DNA of 64,000 nt, taken from NCBI GenBank assembly GCA_900074885.1, contig FJUW01000052.1, positions 1 through 64,000 of the forward strand, read 5' to 3'. A model generated the notes under the pieces. That model was not told the DNA's origin. It did no database searches and saw only the letters and a list, made by a program, of their open reading frames with translations. Made by a program: the position numbers and the translations under genes. Source of the stretch: Rhynchosporium graminicola. Its lineage: Eukaryota > Ascomycota > Leotiomycetes > Helotiales > Ploettnerulaceae. Each line of letters opens with the position of its first letter. The first letter of the stretch is position 1. Positions 13,489 to 26,589 of the stretch are shown here, in pieces.

Positions 13489-16376
13489 CTATTGAGTGTA
13501 ACCCATCATCTCCTTCAATCCATTATGATCGTTGTCCTTCTTGGTTCTCCAAAGGGACTTCTTCTTCGCTCTCTTCTTGGCCATCTCTTCCCAGCCTTCT
13601 TCGTCGTCTTCATCTGAGATGTTTCCGGTCTTGTTCACGGTCTTGATGGTCGGAATATTCTTGTTCCCCCAGCCAAGAGCTGACATTGTCGATGCTCTCG
13701 CCTTATTGTCCTGGGCTTGAGGTGGAGCTTGAGATACCGGTCTGTATCGACCTGGAAGCCCTACATTACTCCGCTCAGATGGTGCAATTGAAGGTGTATA
13801 TCCGCCATGTCCTAGGACTGAAGGCGAGTACATACTACCACCACCCTGCATCCAGGGAATGGCATTCGGATCCAGCATCGTCATAGCCCGTTGGTGAGTA
13901 CTGAATTTGTTGGAACTACCTGGACGCATCTTCTGAGCGCTGCCTGGTTTAGGGCTTCCATCCATAGATTGAGAAGGCATGTGCCCTTTTGGCGGCTGTC
14001 CCTGACCTCCCTGACCACCGGCTGTCATCATTTGCATAAATTGCATCTGCATATGCATGAACTGCTGCATCTGTTGTGACATCTGCATTTGTGCTTGATC
14101 TCCAGGAGTCATCATCATCGGATTCATGAGGCCGGTACCATTGTACATGCTTCCTCCAGCCGGTTGTTGCATTCCTAGGGAGTTGAATCCGTTGCCCTGA
14201 GGAGCCCCGTATTCGCCTTGTTGATTTGGGCTACCTCTTCTCATAGCCCTAGATCGCTCCTCTGTGGCGATGACTCCAACCAAACCCCCAGGAGGATGAC
14301 CTCTGGGTGCCGCACCACCATTCACAGATCCAGCCCCTCCGGCAAAAGCCATAGATTCTCTGTGGATCGGGCTCACCAATCCAGCTCCGACATACGGATC
14401 CTGAGGCAAGTTTCTAGCGAAGACTGGTAACCTACTATCCGCACCGACCACACCACCAGCTGCCGACTGGGCTCCGGATCGAAAATTGGGATTCGATGAC
14501 ATATTTCTCATGGGTTGTTTACCTTTGTTCGGAAACCCATGAGCTTGTAGAATTGCCAACGGAACCTCCTCGTCCTCCTCTTCTCCTTCATCACCGTTTA
14601 TACCGTTCGCTAGGTTTGGACTGCTCTGTGTGGCGAAGACGTTTGGCCGAGCCTGTGGAAGTGCTTCACCAGTGACCTTCATCATTTGTTGCCGATATAC
14701 GGCCATGTGAGCCTCTTGCTTGCGGCGCTGCTTGGCGAGCTGCTTGTTCTTTTCGGCCTGGTCTTCGTCGTCATCATATGGCTCGTCGTCTTCTTCCTCC
14801 TCGTCTTTGGATGGCCCGCCGCTGTTTCGAAGACGTTCCTGGTCATGCTTATAACGTTCGAATTGTGCTGGTGTCATGACTTTGTTCTGAGTGGCAGTCT
14901 GTCTTTTTGGTGAGGGAGGTCTCTCATTGAATTGTTGTGCTAGATTTGCTGCAGCTGTAATTTGTACATCAAACATATTATCCTCATCCTCGGAAAGCTT
15001 CTTACCGGGCTTTCGAGCTTTTGGTGTTGCATCGACAGATCCCGTACCCCAGCTTGCAATTGTAGCATCGTCCACCTTGAAAGAGGAGTCGGAAGGAAAA
15101 GCCCAGCTATCTGGAATCTTGGACGCATTACCAGGATCATTTATGCGCCGGCTTGCGGTGACTGATTCCCTGAGAAGCCTGGCGTCTTCATCAACTGTAT
15201 CTCCGTAGTCCAAGTTGGATTGCCGTTTTGGTTCCATGACCGCACTGCTTCGACGGAGTCCACTCATCTGACCACCTGGTACTTGTGTCCGACTGTGTGA
15301 GGCCGTATTATCGTTGTTCGTTCGAGGAGCAGTATTGTGTTGCGGTACTGGCGGAGGTGTTTTACGAGGTGCAAAAATAGGGCTGGCACCGGATATCAAA
15401 CCTTCGCGAGAATTTTGACTACTCCACGAGTAAGGCGATGGTTCAATATTTTCATTCTTGTCAATATTGAGGGGCGAGGGTTGATTAAAACGGCCCGCAG
15501 TAAGTGAGCGGTTGGCAGGGCCAGATGGGCCAGCATCCTGATGTATATATTAGATTCTCGGAGATTTGATGTGGATCTGCAAACCTTACCGGGCTTCGCG
15601 ACGCGGCTCTGTTGGTTCCGGCGTCCAGCACAGCACTCCTGACCTTGCCAATGCCATTGAACATATCCGAGAAATCCCCTCCAAGACTCAAACCTAAATC
15701 ATTATCGTCCAATCTGGGAGGGGTTGCTGTGCTCGCATAGCTAGACGCTGTCACAGCTCTCTGTCTGCCCGATAGATCGCCATCGACGCTTTGAAAGGCT
15801 GGTTCTTTTGTAGTCGGCAGAGGTGGAGTTTGTGATTTATGACTATTTCGTCCCCAGGAAAGAGTGCGTCCTGCATTCTTTCGAGAGAATGTAGCAGCCG
15901 ACTTCGGTATTGGAGGGAGTGGGATATCGGTGAAAGGTTTGTCGTGGGGTGACTTCCACTCATCTCGTCGTGGCACATCCGTAGATGAAGGTGCTGTGGA
16001 TGCTGCGCTCAATCGAGACGAATTGTCGGTCGTGGAAATGGTATTGGTATTTGAAGCACCACTATCACTTCATGACAGTCAGTGAGCGCATCATTTTCAA
16101 GCCAAAAGGCTTTTATTCCTCTTCATCATGCCCACTGAGTGCTTACCGATTGTAGACGCTCTCAAACATATTCTCATCATCCAATGTGGAAATCTTTGGC
16201 CTTAAAGACAACGTAGGGGATTTGGCAAACTTCTTTCCTCCATCGAATGACTGACCAGCACCATCGTCCCGCTCGAAAACCTTGAATGAGGGTTCCGATG
16301 ATGATGCTTCTTGAGCTATATTCAACTCATTCCCGTGCGATTTGCGCCGGCCGAAGCCTTTGGGAAACTTCGGCAT
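13489..16376 (-). CDS. Low-complexity, probably disordered fungal protein of unknown function (918 aa)
   Basis: I do not recognise a named family. Three exons join in phase: 16376-16147, 16067-15590 and 15537-13489, giving 918 aa from ATG at 16374-16376 (MPKFPKGFGRRKSHGNEL). The N-terminal part has small ordered-looking stretches (LDDENMFE, GRTLSWG, GGDFSDMFNGIGK). The middle is charged (EEEEDDEPYDDDEDQAEKNK) and contains a helical RRKQEAHMAVYRQQMMKV. A Met/Gln-rich tract follows (near 14100-14030), and the C-terminus is acidic then strongly basic (DEDDEEGWEEMAKKRAKKK), possibly a nuclear localisation signal. No catalytic motif or membrane segment is seen. The acceptor of intron 1 could instead lie 6 nt further in (about 16061), removing two codons. 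Scaffold or regulatory roles are only guesses. Confidence 0.8.
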
Positions 16377-18935
16377 ATGGATGATATTAAGATCGAGAGC
16401 GAGGGTATACCGTTCTCGGATTTACGACAAGCAGGTCGTCCAGTATTCGAAGTTCGATAAATATTATGATCGTAATTGCGAGAAACAAGTTGCGTTTGCA
16501 CGGTCGTAACGTTCAATGACCTCGTATGCTGTGCGTAGAAATCCGTGGTACCAAAAGAATCGAGAATCGGCCGTGAATGAAGCCTGGTAACGAGAGAAAG
16601 TGTCTTCTGGCTAGAATAACTCGGAGGTTGGTGTTAGCCAAGGTTCAAGAACTCATGCGGGTAGCCGATGTCTGGGACTGGTGGGGTTATTCAGGTGGAA
16701 AATCGTGGCAGGTTGCATGCAAAACCACGATAACTGGTGCCCTGGTTCGGACATTTATCCTGCACATAAGGGATGAACAACAAGAAGAGTGTGAGATAAT
16801 GACGATGCAGAGCATAAGAAAGCCGTGAATGATGTCGATTGTTATCGAAAGTCGATAGACAGTCCGATTCTTCTCAGAAGATACAATGCTGTTTTCCGAC
16901 ACTTGCACACGAAGTTAAAGGGTCGTCCTGGAGGTTGGTAATTGAGGTTTGTTGACGCTCCAGAATTCGAACCAACGCAAATCCGAAGACGGGCTTTCTT
17001 CGCGACGGAAAGAAGACGGCTAGGAAGATGATGGAATGGTACTTACAAAACAGAAGAGTAAAGGCGTACAAGAAATGAAGGAGCTGAGCGATGGTGATGG
17101 GTAAACGATTTCCTACCTGCACATCGCCGGTGAGGTTGGTTGAAGAAGGATAAAAGACAGGACGGGAAGAAGGAAGAACAGGAGCAATTCGGACAAACAG
17201 CTCGTATTTTCGCTGAGGCATCAAAGCCAGCCGTGGCGACCTGATCTAGTATGGGATCTGACTAGCCCCTGGCTAGTCTAACCCGATTGGGGGACGCTGC
17301 GACCATTCTGGCTTGGATCAAGGATTGACGGACTGCCAGTAACTTTAGGACATTTTATAACCTTGACATGGTTCTAATGCTATTTGGGTTACCTAGTCAC
17401 TTAGGTAGGCACGGTACAGTTGGAGATGGATGGGATATAAAACCTGACGTAAAGCCCATGGTTTTCAGACTGCTTCATGTGCTACCTTAACTCTCTTCAA
17501 TCACGGTATCGATGGATGGTTCCGTGTTGATTGTCACTTACTACCCACACCTATTCCTTACGCCGAGTGAGCTAATTCCAAGTATCAAAATTAATCAACC
17601 GTCCAGTACAATGCGACCTATCGATCTGGGTCATGTCCGAATGCTGTCTCCACTCAACATGTTCGGTAGACAACAAAGAGGGTATACGCAAAAAGGGGCG
17701 TAAAATCGGTCAAGGATACGCATGGAGAAGAAGATATTTCGACCCCGTCGAAAGCACTGCTCACAAGCTGCTCTGTCAATCGACACTTTCAAGGCGTCGG
17801 AGAAGGTCAACATGGAAGGGGTGGAATGAGCCTGTCCATAGACCCACCGGAACGCTATTACATGGTATGAAAACTCGATCAGGAAATCGCCATTCCTCCC
17901 TCCCCCGGTAGCAAGCATATGCATATTTAACCTTTCATCTGAACTCTCTACTGCTCGTGATTGGGTTTTATCCAAAACTCTATAATTGAGAAACATATCG
18001 CAAGCCTGGTTCAGCCGTGACCAATGACGATTTTCAACTATACAAAAGTCCAGATTTGTCTTAATCGAAGCTACAGTGCGAGAAAGCACTTGCTGTCCAT
18101 TTGCATTGACCTTCATTTGAACGGGACAACTTACCATTCTCGGAGTCCGTCCTGTGGATGCCGATTCCAGCATCAGATCCGCATCCCGAAAATCGACTAA
18201 GCCAATCTGATTGCTCAGGGGTCAAAACCCATAAAAGCCGCCCAAGCAAACATTAAAAAGAAGGTTAAGGTTACGGATGATGTGCTTCACAAAGCAAATC
18301 AAAATAGAAAACTCCTCTTCGACGGTGTCTCCGATTACTCTTTTCCACTCCTTTTCGGCCTTCTGATTTCATCGCAGTTGTCTGGTCACCGAGAGTCAAT
18401 ACGCCGCGTTTGATCAGAACAAAAGAGATCAAACAACCACCCGAAGAATAGAAATGTCAACTGTGTACCCCACGTGCAAGGCAATTTCCTGCCTTTCCGA
18501 CTCCCGTGTTCAATCCATGCTGAAAGGCACTCAGCCTTTGAAAGCATATATGGAGCATTTGTGACCCTGCCCTGGTCCGGCTGAGATCCCGATCTGATCG
18601 TCGATTCCGAAAGTATCTTTCGATTTTCGTGCGAGCCTTGATTTTAAAATAAATCACCTCGAATTCCAGACATATAAATTCCTGGGTATGCCTCTCTGAT
18701 ATTTCTTCTCGCTTGATAAATCAATAAAACAACATCCTAGCTACCATCTAGCCTTCCCGCCAAGCAATATTCCCAACCACTAGGTAAGTATCGGAATCAA
18801 ATACTTTGATCACATGATCTTGACACTCAATCAATCTATATTATATTGAGCTATTTGTGGATCACTAGTTAAAAAAACGGGTCACGTGAAATGCTATGAT
18901 TAGCTATAGCTAGGCCTTAGTAGGTGCACGGCCGA
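16377..18935. other. Intergenic region without a supported gene
   Basis: About 2.5 kb of normal composition lies between the minus-strand gene start and the second RIP island. The first 0.85 kb is probably the leader and promoter of that gene. The longest frame is 180 codons on the minus strand (17631-18173); it has no recognisable domain and no coding-like neighbour exons. CpA and TpG are present at normal levels up to about 18,920. Confidence 0.55.
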
Positions 18936-19394
18936 AAAGAAGGAATATCAAATATTTTCGGGCTACTTAATATTCGTATATTTCGACTTGACGTTCGTAT
19001 ATTTCGTCTACGAGCTCTTACTATCCGTCTACTAATAGAGTCTTCTCCTCCTGAATAGTATTCGAACTATAAATAGAATTAGCTTATTAGTAACTTTCGA
19101 ATAAATTATATAAGTATATAATATAAGACGTGTTTTAAGTATAACGTATATCTATTCTTCTAGCTTCCGGTCCGAAACTGATAGTAAGTAGGTAGATTAA
19201 GCACTTTCCTAGTAGCTACTTTAAGAAGTCGATCTTAATACTCCTTAGCGGACCTATAGCGCGTCTATTATAGGCCTTCTAGCTGCTTCTCGACCTGCGA
19301 AGCACCGCTGATAAACGCGTATATAAATCTAGGCCGATATAGCTACTTAAATTAATCGATTACCTCCTTTATCTTCTTTACTTTCGGAAGAGCC

Positions 19395-21179
19395 TATAAC
19401 GACATAAGACTCAAGGCGGTATACAAGTAAGAATAAACAAGTAGGGAGGCTAAGAGCGATCTTATATAGTCTGGTACAAAGGAAATAGAAAGATATAGAG
19501 CTCTAAAGGAGTCTGCACCTTCTATATATATAAGGAGGGTATACTTAAGGCACCGATACTAGCCCGTATCTGCCACGTATACTATACGCTATTATATTAC
19601 CCCCTTCTAAGATAAAAGCTCGCCCTCGAGCCTTAAAGAATCGAAGTAACTAAGGAAATAAAGTAAATATAAAACGTAGTTAAATATCAAGATAACCTTC
19701 CAAATTTCCATTAAACTGAAACCGTAGATACTAATTCAGTACCGAGATCATCTCTTCTATAAAAGGAAACGCAATCTCCGAGAGATACTATAGTTCTAAG
19801 TAACCTCTTATAAGGCTAGAAGTAGAGCTCTAGACTAGCGCTTTATAAGCACGCGTAATTAGGTATTAGTCTGAATTAACTTCTAGTTAGTCCTAAATAG
19901 AAATACGCTATTAGCTAAAAGATAAGTTAATCCCTATATTAAGATTATTAATACTTTTAGTTAGTTACGACTTACTAAAGGTCTATAAATTATTAATTAA
20001 AGAGTATTTAAAAGTAAGTTCTATTAGTAATTATAATACCGAGTTTACTAAAGGTCTAAGGTTTACTAAAAGTCTAGAGTTTATCGATTATACTTAAGTA
20101 TATAAGAACTTAGTAAATATCTGTTTAATACGACTAATATTAATAGAAAGCTCCCGAGTAGTTAATTCTATTTATAATTAATAATCTTTAATCGATTAAA
20201 GTAATTCTATAGTAAGTACAGAATCAGAGGAGCTATAAGAGTATTCCGGTGAAGCTATAGGAGCTAGCTAAGCTTTCTTAGGAGGTATAGTATTAGGTAA
20301 GCGAGGCTAAGCGAAAGTAATAGAATACTTGAAAGTTATAGAAGAAGCGAAAGTCGAAATCGAATTCTAAAGAAGCCGAAAGATTAAGAAGAGTTAGATA
20401 TCTTCGTTAAGTAGATATAGAAAGTATTAAATTAAAAGTTCTAGTAGAAAGAAGTCGATTCTACTAAAGGAGATAAATTATACTAAGATATAAGGATTAT
20501 AAGTCGAATTCTGATAATTTCCGCTAAGGTAATAAGCTATTTCGTCTTAGCTTAAAAGTAAGGTTTTTCGTTATTAAAGCTACTTTCGAAAGATTAAAGT
20601 TAGATAAGAGGATAATAAATATGAAAGCTTATAAGGAAGTTTCTACTTAAAATTCGTCTGCTATTTTATTTCGTACGCACGAAAGAACGAATTTCGAAGT
20701 ATCCGAGAGTAACTTTATAGTAATACTAATACTTCTAAAGCTAAATTATATTTAAATTCTTAGCTATCTAAGAGATCTCTAGAATCTTAGCTCTTTTGAA
20801 AACCTAATTATTAAATTCGTAATTAATAATACTAACTATTTCCGTATAATTCCGAAAATCTAAAGTAAATAGAAATAACTCAGCGAAAAGCTCCTTAGTA
20901 GTTATATATATAAATCGAGTTTTCTAAGTAAGATATTATTTAATACTATCCTTAGTAGTCTTAATCTTTCTATTTAATATAATAATATAAGACTTAAGGC
21001 GATATATAAGTAAGAATAAATAAGTAGGGAAGCTAAGAGCGATCTTATATAGTCTAGTATAAAGGAAATAGAAAGATATAGAGCTCTAAAGGAGTCTGCA
21101 CCTTCTATATATATAAGGAGGGTATACCTAAGGTACCGATACTAGCCCGTATCTGCCACGTATATCATGCGCTATCACA
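19395..21179 (-). mobile_element. Element C: short non-autonomous LTR retrotransposon (1785 bp)
   Basis: Identical-length LTRs of 202 bp (19395-19596 and 20978-21179) are flanked by the perfect 5-bp target duplication GAGCC (19390-19394 and 21180-21184). The C-rich run after the left LTR (19597-19607) is the complement of a polypurine tract, so the element runs on the minus strand. The 1.38-kb interior holds no reverse transcriptase or integrase. A minus-strand frame near 20420-20180 is fairly open apart from RIP-type stops, but I cannot name it. The first 80 bp or so of the LTR match the chromovirus A/B LTR, which could have supplied the enzymes. It is inserted in the Helitron. Confidence 0.88.
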
Positions 21180-21697
21180 GAGCCTCTTTTATAGCTTATA
21201 CTAGCTCTAGTAGTACCTGCCTTAGTAATACCTGCTTTAGGATAGGCTATTCCGTATGGATTTCGGTCTCTTTTCGCTATTATAAGTCCGTAAGATATTA
21301 GTTAGATAGATTATTAGTATACGAAGTACGCTATATTTCACTAGATCGATAAAGTAGGAGCTAGAGGTAAATACGAGCTCTATTATAAAAAGGGAGCTAT
21401 TTACTTAGAGCTATTACGAGAAATGCCGGATATCTTACGGAGGTTATTAGATAGTACGGATCTGCGAAGTGAACTATTTATAACGACATAAGACTCAAGG
21501 CGGTATATAAGTAAGAATAAATAAGTAGGGAAGCTAAGAGCGATCTTATATAGTCTAGTACAAAGGAAACAGAAAGATATAGAGCTCTAAAGGAGTCTAT
21601 ACCTTCTATATATATAAGGAGGGTATACCTAAGGCACCGATACTAGCTCGTATCTGTTACGTATACTATGCGCCGTTATATTACCCCCTTCTAAGAT

Positions 21698-21719
21698 AAA
21701 GGCTCGCCCTCGAGCCTTT
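21698..21719. repeat. Perfect 9-bp inverted repeat beside the polypurine tract of element D
   Basis: AAAGGCTCG and CGAGCCTTT face each other across a CCCT loop, 17 bases inside the 3' LTR. C has the same structure, partly mutated, near 19615-19635. Conservation of the hairpin position in both copies suggests an RNA structure of the element, but its function is unknown. Confidence 0.6.
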
Positions 21720-21853
21720 AAGGTAATAAGAAACGAAAGAAAAGAGAGTTAAATCCAGTCGAATTCTAAATAAAATCTAAGTAATTATTAATCCAAAGCG
21801 TAAGACGCAAATCACTCCTTCTTCGTCTTCAATATCGGACAATCGCCCTTATA

Positions 21854-22121
21854 TATAACGACATAAGACTTAAGGCGGTATATAAGTAAGAATAAACGAG
21901 TAGGGAGGCTAAGAGCGATCTTATATAGTCTACTACGAAGAAAACAAAAAGATAAGGAAGGAAGAAGAAGAGAGATAGAGTATAAGGCACCTTATATATA
22001 TATACCGGTACTAGTCCGATACTATACCGGGTCGGATACTAGTTCTGCCGGGATACCTGTGAACTTGGGCCCTGTTATCTATCCTTCTTCTCATGTGATA
22101 TTCAGGTGAGCTGTCGTCATA
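21854..22121. repeat. Solo LTR of the chromovirus A/B family, inside element D
   Basis: This 268-bp LTR is flanked directly by the target duplication TTATA (21849-21853 and 22122-22126) with no internal sequence, as left by LTR-LTR recombination. It keeps CATGTGATATTCAGGTGAGC and CTGTGAACTTGGGCCC near its right end, where other copies have TA, so it is the least RIPed copy in the window. Confidence 0.93.
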
Positions 22122-24899
22122 TTATAGTAACCGTGCTTCTTATAGTAGTAACATTATACTTCCTCGATAGGTATCAAGGGCTCAGAAGACGTACTAACTA
22201 TCGGTAGAGCTAGAGTAGCTCGAGGTATTAAAGGTAGTCGAGAGAGTTCTAAATCGAATGCCGTAAAAGAAGAGACTATAGCTAAATAATCAGTCTTCTA
22301 AGAGTACTTAATTAGAGCGGCAGCTATACGTAGCCGTATAGTAAGCTTCGGCCAGAGGTAAAAGTACTACTCTAATTCAGCTATACCTCCGAGAATTACC
22401 GAGCTTTAGAACTTTATACAGAATTATAAAAAGGACTCCTTTTTTATTAAAAGCTTATAAAATTCGATCTAATACTACTCCGTTTCGAGTCCGGAAAAGT
22501 AGTAAGAAGCGAGTACTAAAATTATCTCTTTAGTAGAAGAGAAAAGCATAATTTCCGAGAGATATTATAGTTCTAAGTAACCTCTTATAAAGCTAGAAGT
22601 AGAGCTCTAGACTAGCGCTTTATAAGCACGCATAATTAGATATTAGTCTAAATCAACTTCTAGTTAGTCCTAAATAGAAGTACGCTATTAGCTAAAAGAT
22701 AAGTTAATCCTTATATTAAGATTATTAATACTTTTAGTTAGTTATAACTTACTAGAGGTCTATAAATTATTAATTAAAGAGCGTTTAAGAGTAAGTTCTA
22801 TTAGTAATTATAATACCGAGTTTACTAAAGGTCTAAGGTTTACTAAAAGTCTAGAGTTTATTAATTATACCTAAGTATATAAGAACTTAGTAAATATCTG
22901 TTTAATATGACTAATACTAATAGAAAGCTCCCGAGTAGTTAATTCTATTTATAATTAATAGTCTTTAATCGATTAAAGTAATTCTATAATAAGTATAGAA
23001 TTAGAAAAGCTATAAGAGTATTTCAGTAAAGCTATAGGAGCTAGCTAAGCTTTCTTAGGAGGTATAGTATTAGATAAGCGAGACTAAGCGAAAGTAATAG
23101 AAAACTTAAAAGTTATAGAAGAAGCGAAAGTCGAAATCGAATTCTAAAGAAGCCGAAAGATTAAGAAGAGTTAGATATCTTTATTAAATAGATATAGAAA
23201 GTATTAAATTAAAAGTTTTAGTAAAAGGAGATTAATTCTATTAAAAGGAATAAATTATACTAGAGTATAAGGATTATAAGTCGAATTCTAATAATTTCCG
23301 CTAGAGTAATAAGCTACTTTATCTTAGCTTAAAAGTAAGGTTTTTCGCTATTAAAACTACTTTCGGAAAGTTAAAGTTAAATAAGAGGATAATAAATATT
23401 AGAGCTTATAGGGAAGTTTCTACTTAAAATTCGTCTGCTATTTTACTTCGTACGTACGAAGGAACGAGTTTCGAAGTATCTAAGAGTAACTTTATAATAA
23501 TACTAGTACTTCTAAAGCTAAATTATATTTAAATTCCTAGCTATCTAAGAGATCTCTAGAATCTTAGCTCTTTTGAAAACTTAACTATCGAATTTATAAT
23601 TAATAGTATTAACTATTTCCGTATAATTCCGAAAATCTAAAGTAAGTAGAGATAACTTAGCGAAAAGCTTCCTAGTAGTTATATATATAAATCGAGTTTT
23701 CTAAGTAAAATATTATTTAATACTATCTCTAGTAGTCTTAATCTTTCTATTTAATATAATAATATAAGACTTAAAGTAATATATAAGTAAGAATAAATAA
23801 GTAGGGAAGCTAAGAGCGATCTTATATAGTTTAGTATAAAGGAAATAGAAAGATATAGAGCTCTAAAGGAGTCTGCACCTTTTATATATATAAGGAGAGT
23901 ATACCTAAGGCACCGATACTAGCCCGTATCTGCCACGTATACTATACGCCGTCATACTATTTCGGTAGAAGATACGCTAATATAACGCTACTCTTTCTTT
24001 TATATCTATAAATACTACTAAAGAAGATCGTATTAATCTTAACTATGAATTAACTACCTTTATAGCTCACGGGGAGCTATATTACTTATAAGAGCTCTTA
24101 ATTCCTAGTCTGCGAATAATACTTATCTTTACTTAATTATTTTTCTATAACCTTAATTATATAACTAACGTTCGACTTATATATTACGATTCTCTTAACG
24201 CTATAATTCTACGCGATTTATATAAGATAGTTATTACTAATAATCTATTTATAACTATATACCGGACTACCTAAGAGCGATTATAAGTCTAAGATAATAA
24301 TTTCCGGATTGTTCTTAGCTTGTAAATACGACTAGTAATATAGACTAGGGCTAATAAAAGACGCGAGAATCTTCTAGTTATAAACGAGATTATAGGAATT
24401 ATCTTAGATAAGTTTAATAAAGCTAGCTTTCGCGATATTATACTTACGGTCCGAGAACCTTGCTATAATAGATTATATTTATATCGAGTATATATTACGA
24501 ATCCTATATACTTTCTATTAAGTTATCTATTACTCTTTCCTTACGGTAAGCTAGGGTAGTATTAGTTTTTATAGATCTACAATCGAGATCGAATTATAAA
24601 ACGCTTAGAGTAATAGCTATTTTATAAGTTCCGGCTCTTCTGATAAGCTTATTAATTCCTAAACTTTTTCCGTATAAACTATATATTTCAATAATACGTT
24701 ATCGATATCTATATCGCTTATCGTACTACTCGACTAGAATAGATAAAAAGTTATTAAGAAGATATATATATAGACGTATATAATAAGCTTATAAATACGC
24801 TTATCCGGGCCGATAGCGACTCCGTAGAATATAAGTATCGATTTATCTTTCTTTCTTCTTTTATTAGAAGCGATTATTTTATATAATAATTATTTTAAG

Positions 24900-25200
24900 A
24901 TTCTATAGCTATAGTACGCTTTTTCGGACGACTTATACTCTTTATTATATTTATAGCTAACTCGCGATAGCCCGAAATCATCCGTAAGCTTTAGAAAATA
25001 TAATCTTAGCTAGTTAATAAGCCTAATATTATTATACGCGTCTTCTACTTAAAGATTAAAGAGCTTCTTAATAATATTAAAAAAGGAGCCTTTAGAAAAT
25101 ACTATACTTATATTTATACTATTAAGTATTAAAAGCGTAGTTTACTTTATCTTTATCTTCTTCTTTAGCTCGAGGGTATAAGTAATTATCTGATACTAAT
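24900..25200 (+). pseudogene. Helitron Rep (HUH nickase) domain remnant
   Basis: Near 24950-24995 the frame reads FIANSR-PEIIRKL, matching the Helitron FxTxTxNxxWPEI block. Near 25130-25170 comes ...KRSLLYLYLLL, matching the KRGLPHxHxLLW HUH motif with both His codons changed to Tyr (CAT/CAC to TAT/TAC), as RIP would do. Confidence 0.8.
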
Positions 25201-26589
25201 TAGAGTCGACGAGATTATATCTGCGGAGATTCCGAACGAGGCTATAGACCTTATAGGTAAGTTATAAGAGTTAGTTTTAAATAATATAACTTACGGGCCC
25301 TACGGGCGTGACTTTCCGAATGCTCCCTATATAGCCTGTAAGTACGCCGGCGACCTATTATAGTATTAGAAACGCTTTCCGAAGGCGTTTAAACTTACTA
25401 TAGTTATTATAGAAGATAGTTACCCTAAATATTATTATTAGGAAGATAGCTGAACGTTTATAGTTTATAAAGATAGCTAAGAAGTTACTTTAGATAACTA
25501 ATAAGTAGTTCCGTATAATCCGTATCTTTTTAATCGCTACTGATCGTATATTAATATCGAAGTTTACAGGTTAGTATAAGCTATTAAGTATATCTATAAG
25601 TAAATATATAAGAGTACGGATCGAACGACTCTTATAATCTCAAATATAGATAACGAGATCACCTGTTATATATAGGTATAATATATAAGTCCCTCGGAAG
25701 CTTTATAGCGACTATTCGAATATCCTACTTATAAGGAATTTCCGCTTATATAATATCTTATAGTTTATTTATAAGAAGAGTAAACTATATATTTCAAGCC
25801 TAGTTTATCTATAGAAGAGATAGCTATAAAGCGAGATATAGCTTGTTCTACTCTTATAGGGTTCTTCGAATTTAATACTATAAACCTTACTATCGGGCTA
25901 TAGTTATATTCGGAGTTTCTAGCTTATTATATCTAGGATTAGTCGACTTATAAATAGCGCTTATAAAAGAGAGAAGATAATCGTATCGGCTATATATATT
26001 ACTATAGCTTTATTTCAAGGGAATGTTTCTATTTATAGCTACTCTTAATGATTATTCGCGGACCGAAATCGTTTAATAAGCTATATGATTTTAAAGGAGT
26101 TACTTACGAGATATATAAAGCTACTTATATCGCACGCAGTTTAGCTGAAAATAATTAAGAGTAGTTTTAATACTTCGATAAAGCGAAGCTATTTACTTTA
26201 GTAAGTAGTCTACGAACGCTTTTTTTAACTAAACTCTATTAATAGGAGATTACGAACCTATTAGCTATCTAGGAGCGATATAAAGAATACTTCTACGATA
26301 ATCTCGCTTATTAGCTATATTAAAAGCCTGGCTTTCCTCTCCCTCTTCTAAACCTGTATTATAATTACGGATTATAGCTCTTAGCTAAGGGCTTTACAGA
26401 TTAGTAATAATTACTTTCGGGCGTCGGCTTACCTGCTTATAAGTAGGATTAGGCTTATTATTATATCTCCTAATAGATAATAGATAATCGAATCGAAGAT
26501 TTTACTACTTTAGCGTAAACGATAAAAGCGAACCTTAATAGCGATCAGCTTATAGCTTTTACGAATATCGTAACTATAATTATTACCGA

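Larger units (their letters stand above)
21479..23956 (-). mobile_element. Element D: second non-autonomous LTR element of the C family
   Basis: LTRs of 202 bp (21479-21680 and 23755-23956) are flanked by the perfect target duplication CTATT (21474-21478 and 23957-23961). The interior from about 22540 matches C from about 19760 onwards. D has extra sequence near its 3' end (about 21681-21850 and 22127-22540) that C lacks. Within D sits a solo LTR of another family (21854-22121). The insertion splits the Helitron replicase frame exactly, so D is younger than the Helitron. Confidence 0.9.

Noticed and set aside
16940..17000. GGTTCGAATTC on the minus strand, like a tRNA B box
   Set aside because: No A box, no cloverleaf and an imperfect B-box end. 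No tRNA gene was found in the window by eye.
17631..18173. 180-codon minus-strand frame
   Set aside because: No recognisable domain, no neighbouring exon chain and several overlapping frames of similar length on both strands.
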